This document shows positions 62,109-64,000 of a stretch of 64,000 bases of DNA, piece by piece. The position numbers and the translations under genes are program-made. Numbering within the stretch: position 1 is the stretch's first letter; each line of letters begins with the position of its first letter. Origin of the DNA: Pantoea sp. 18069. Lineage in GTDB: Bacteria; Pseudomonadota; Gammaproteobacteria; Burkholderiales; Burkholderiaceae_C. The notes under the pieces are model-generated. The model made no database searches, had not been told where the DNA came from, and worked only from the letters and a program-made list of their open reading frames with translations. The DNA lies in contig NZ_CACSJA010000022.1 in assembly GCF_902706035.1 (NCBI RefSeq), positions 32,237-96,236 on the forward strand, read 5' to 3'.

Positions 62109-62171
62109 GGCCGGAACGAGAGGCAGGCGCAGGGCATCCTGGCGCAGGGCCGAAGGACAAACGCCAGGTGT

Positions 62172-63812
62172 TTACAGTCCCGGCAGCTTGTAATCCACCA
62201 GCAGTTCGCGCAGCCGGGTCTTGAGCATCTTGCCCGTCGCGCCCAGCGGAATCGCATCGACAAACACCACATCATCGGGAATCTGCCATTTGGCAGTCTT
62301 GCCGTCGAAGAACTGCAGCAATTCCTCGCGCGTGACGCTCGCCTGCGCCTTGAGCGCCACGGCGACGATGGGGCGCTCGTCCCATTTGGGGTGGGCCATG
62401 CCTATGCAGGCGGCCATGGCCACGGCAGGATGCGCCATGGCGATGTTCTCGATGTCGATCGAGCTGATCCATTCGCCGCCGGACTTGATCACGTCCTTGC
62501 TGCGGTCGGTGATCTGCATGAAGCCGTCGGCGTCTATGGTCGCGACGTCACCCGTGGGAAACCAGCCCCGGCCCTGCTCGTCATGGACCAGCGGGCTGCC
62601 TTCGCCCTTGTAGTAGCTCTCGATGATCCAGGGCCCCCGCACCAGCAGATCGCCGTAGCTCTTGCCGTCCCAGGGCTGCTCCTTGCCGTCGCCGTCGACG
62701 ATCTTCATGTCGACGCCATAGATCGCCCGGCCCTGCTTTTGCAGGATCTTCATCTTCTCGTCCTCGGGCAGCGCGAGCTGCTTGTTCTTGAGCGTGCACA
62801 GCGTGCCCAGCGGGCTCATCTCGGTCATGCCCCAGGCATGCAGCACCTCGACGCCAAAGACGTCCTGGAACGTGGTGATCATCGCCGGCGGGCAGGCCGA
62901 ACCGCCGATCACCGTGCGCTTGAGGGTGCTGAAGCGCAGCCCGTTGGGCTGCATGTAGCCCAGCAGCATCTGCCAGATCGTGGGCACGCCGGCCGCATAG
63001 GTCACGCCTTCGGCCTCCATCAATTCGTAGAGCGACTTGCCGTCGAGCGCGGGGCCGGGAAACACCACCTTGGCACCGGTGAGCGCGGCCGAGTAGGGCA
63101 CGCCCCAGGCATTGACGTGGAACATCGGCACCACGGGCAGCACCGCATCGCGCGCCGAAATGCCCATCACGTCGGGCAGCGCGGCCGCGTAGGCGTGCAG
63201 CGTGGTCGAGCGATGGCTGTACAGCGCGGCCTTGGGGTTGCCCGTGGTGCCGCTGGTGTAGCACATGCTCGAAGCGGTGTTCTCGTCGAACTGGGGCCAG
63301 ACGTAGTCGGCCGACTGCTCGCCAATCCACGACTCGTAGCTGCTGAGGCCGGGAATGCCGGAGTCCGCAGGCAGCCTGTCGGCGTCGCACAGCGCAACCC
63401 ACTTGCGCACCATCGGGCACTTGGCATGGATGGCCTGCACCAGCGGCAGGAAGGTCAGGTCGAAGCACAGCACCTTGTCTTCGGCATGGCCCACGATCCA
63501 GGCGATCTGGTCGGGATGCAGGCGCGGGTTGATGGTGTGCAGCACCCGGCCCGCACCGCTGACGCCGAAGTACATCTCCATATGGCGGTAACCGTTCCAG
63601 GCCAGGCTTGCCACGCGCTCGCCATGCGCCAGACCCAGCGCCTCGATCGCGTTCGCAAGCTGCTTGGAGCGCGCCGACAGGTCGCGGTAGGTATAGCGGT
63701 GAACATCGCCCTCGACGCGGCGCGAGACGATTTGCGCATCGCCATGGTGGCGGGCCGCGAAATCGATCAACGACGAGATCAGCAACGGTTGGCTCTGCAT
63801 CAGTCCCAGCAT
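62172..63812 (-). CDS. acyl-CoA ligase (AMP-binding, AlkK/medium-chain type)
   Basis: A 546-residue ANL-superfamily enzyme starting at the ATG with AAGGAGACC. Motifs: Y-T-S-G-T-T-G-N-P-K-A (P-loop), G-M-T-E-M-S-P, W-F-P-T-G-D-V, and the C-terminal lysine in G-A-T-G-K-M-L-K. It activates a fatty or aromatic acid to its CoA thioester, supplying the beta-oxidation genes that follow the liv operon. The hairpin at 62034 separates it from livK, so it is probably its own transcript. Confidence 0.94.
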   Translation of the reverse strand: MLGLMQSQPLLISSLIDFAARHHGDAQIVSRRVEGDVHRYTYRDLSARSKQLANAIEALGLAHGERVASLAWNGYRHMEMYFGVSGAGRVLHTINPRLHPDQIAWIVGHAEDKVLCFDLTFLPLVQAIHAKCPMVRKWVALCDADRLPADSGIPGLSSYESWIGEQSADYVWPQFDENTASSMCYTSGTTGNPKAALYSHRSTTLHAYAAALPDVMGISARDAVLPVVPMFHVNAWGVPYSAALTGAKVVFPGPALDGKSLYELMEAEGVTYAAGVPTIWQMLLGYMQPNGLRFSTLKRTVIGGSACPPAMITTFQDVFGVEVLHAWGMTEMSPLGTLCTLKNKQLALPEDEKMKILQKQGRAIYGVDMKIVDGDGKEQPWDGKSYGDLLVRGPWIIESYYKGEGSPLVHDEQGRGWFPTGDVATIDADGFMQITDRSKDVIKSGGEWISSIDIENIAMAHPAVAMAACIGMAHPKWDERPIVAVALKAQASVTREELLQFFDGKTAKWQIPDDVVFVDAIPLGATGKMLKTRLRELLVDYKLPGL

Positions 63813-63968
63813 GAATGGTCTCCTTGTACCCAGGTATATATCTCTCCATCCTACCGCGCGATTTCGGCGCCGCCCAGGCGCACTGTCACCAATGCGCGCC
63901 GTGCGCTGTCGTCCCGTGGTATGGCCTGACGCCGTATCGGGCCTGCGCCGTGGGCGACAATCGATGCC

Positions 63969-64000
63969 ATGAACCCGATCGATCCTGCCCGCCCCGACCC
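63969..64000 (+). CDS. probable start of a plus-strand gene cut by window end
   Basis: ATG at 63969-63971 opens M-N-P-I-D-P-A-R-P-D and stays open to the last base. GACAATCG, resembling the -10 element seen close to start codons in this group, lies just upstream. Too short to identify. Confidence 0.4.
   Translation, partial: MNPIDPARPD

Noticed and set aside
1..64000. tRNA, rRNA, riboswitch, integrase or transposase signatures
   Set aside because: Looked for but none recognised; AT-rich spots are confined to promoter regions and do not mark an island boundary.

Overview
The window is about 64 kb of GC-rich chromosomal DNA. Gene content points to a betaproteobacterium of the order Burkholderiales, most likely the family Comamonadaceae: a complete branched-chain-type (Liv) ABC operon next to acyl-CoA metabolism genes, an HAE1 RND efflux operon with a NodT-type outer membrane factor, Tex, a DadA/alanine racemase pair, and short intergenic repeats typical of that group. 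I cannot assign a species. I see no rRNA, tRNA, CRISPR array, transposase, integrase or phage genes.

Layout. 1-3.3 kb: the 3' end of ygfZ, an exported ankyrin protein, and a two-gene unit of an HSL-type esterase plus a hot-dog thioesterase fused to an acetyltransferase. 3.5-4.7 kb: two tandem exported four-cysteine paralogues, one with a Pro-Gly-rich insert. 5.0-9.5 kb: a LuxR-type response regulator, its histidine kinase, and an AI-2E-family permease fused to a GAF domain. 10.1-14.1 kb: divergent from the regulator across an AT-rich intergenic region lies the most interesting locus. It encodes a secreted three-repeat curlin-like protein, a small exported protein, a CsgG/HfaB-like lipoprotein fused to a peptidoglycan-binding domain and a DUF4384-like domain, and an exported Sel1-repeat protein. 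I read it as a candidate curli/holdfast-anchor-like (type VIII-like) surface fibre system. 14.1-18.6 kb: HDOD protein, Tex and a DUF72 protein. 18.6-24.6 kb: RND efflux operon.

25-28.4 kb: four-gene unit of two SDRs, a PaaI-type thioesterase and a CurA-type oxidoreductase, followed by an MFS exporter (28.5-29.9) and a DUF1566 protein. At 30.8 kb a 101-residue orphan is preceded by two perfect LexA-type boxes exactly 33 bp apart. 31.2-41.4 kb: four large cytoplasmic ankyrin paralogues, three of which share an almost identical promoter/palindrome. A PhnD/C/E-type (putative selenate or phosphonate) transporter with a double-length permease sits between the first and second.

41.6-51 kb: an amino-acid catabolic region with an IclR regulator, a polar amino acid ABC transporter, two FAD amine/amino-acid oxidases, a cupin, alanine racemase, DadA and a divergent Lrp-type regulator. 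The set looks built for uptake and oxidative deamination of an unusual or D-amino acid. 51-63.8 kb (all minus strand): acyl-CoA dehydrogenase, thiolase, FadB-type protein, the livFGMHK operon and an acyl-CoA ligase, suggesting uptake of a carboxylate or amino acid, its CoA activation and beta-oxidation. A new plus-strand gene probably begins 32 bp before the window ends.

Domain calls come from reading motifs by eye; no database search was run.
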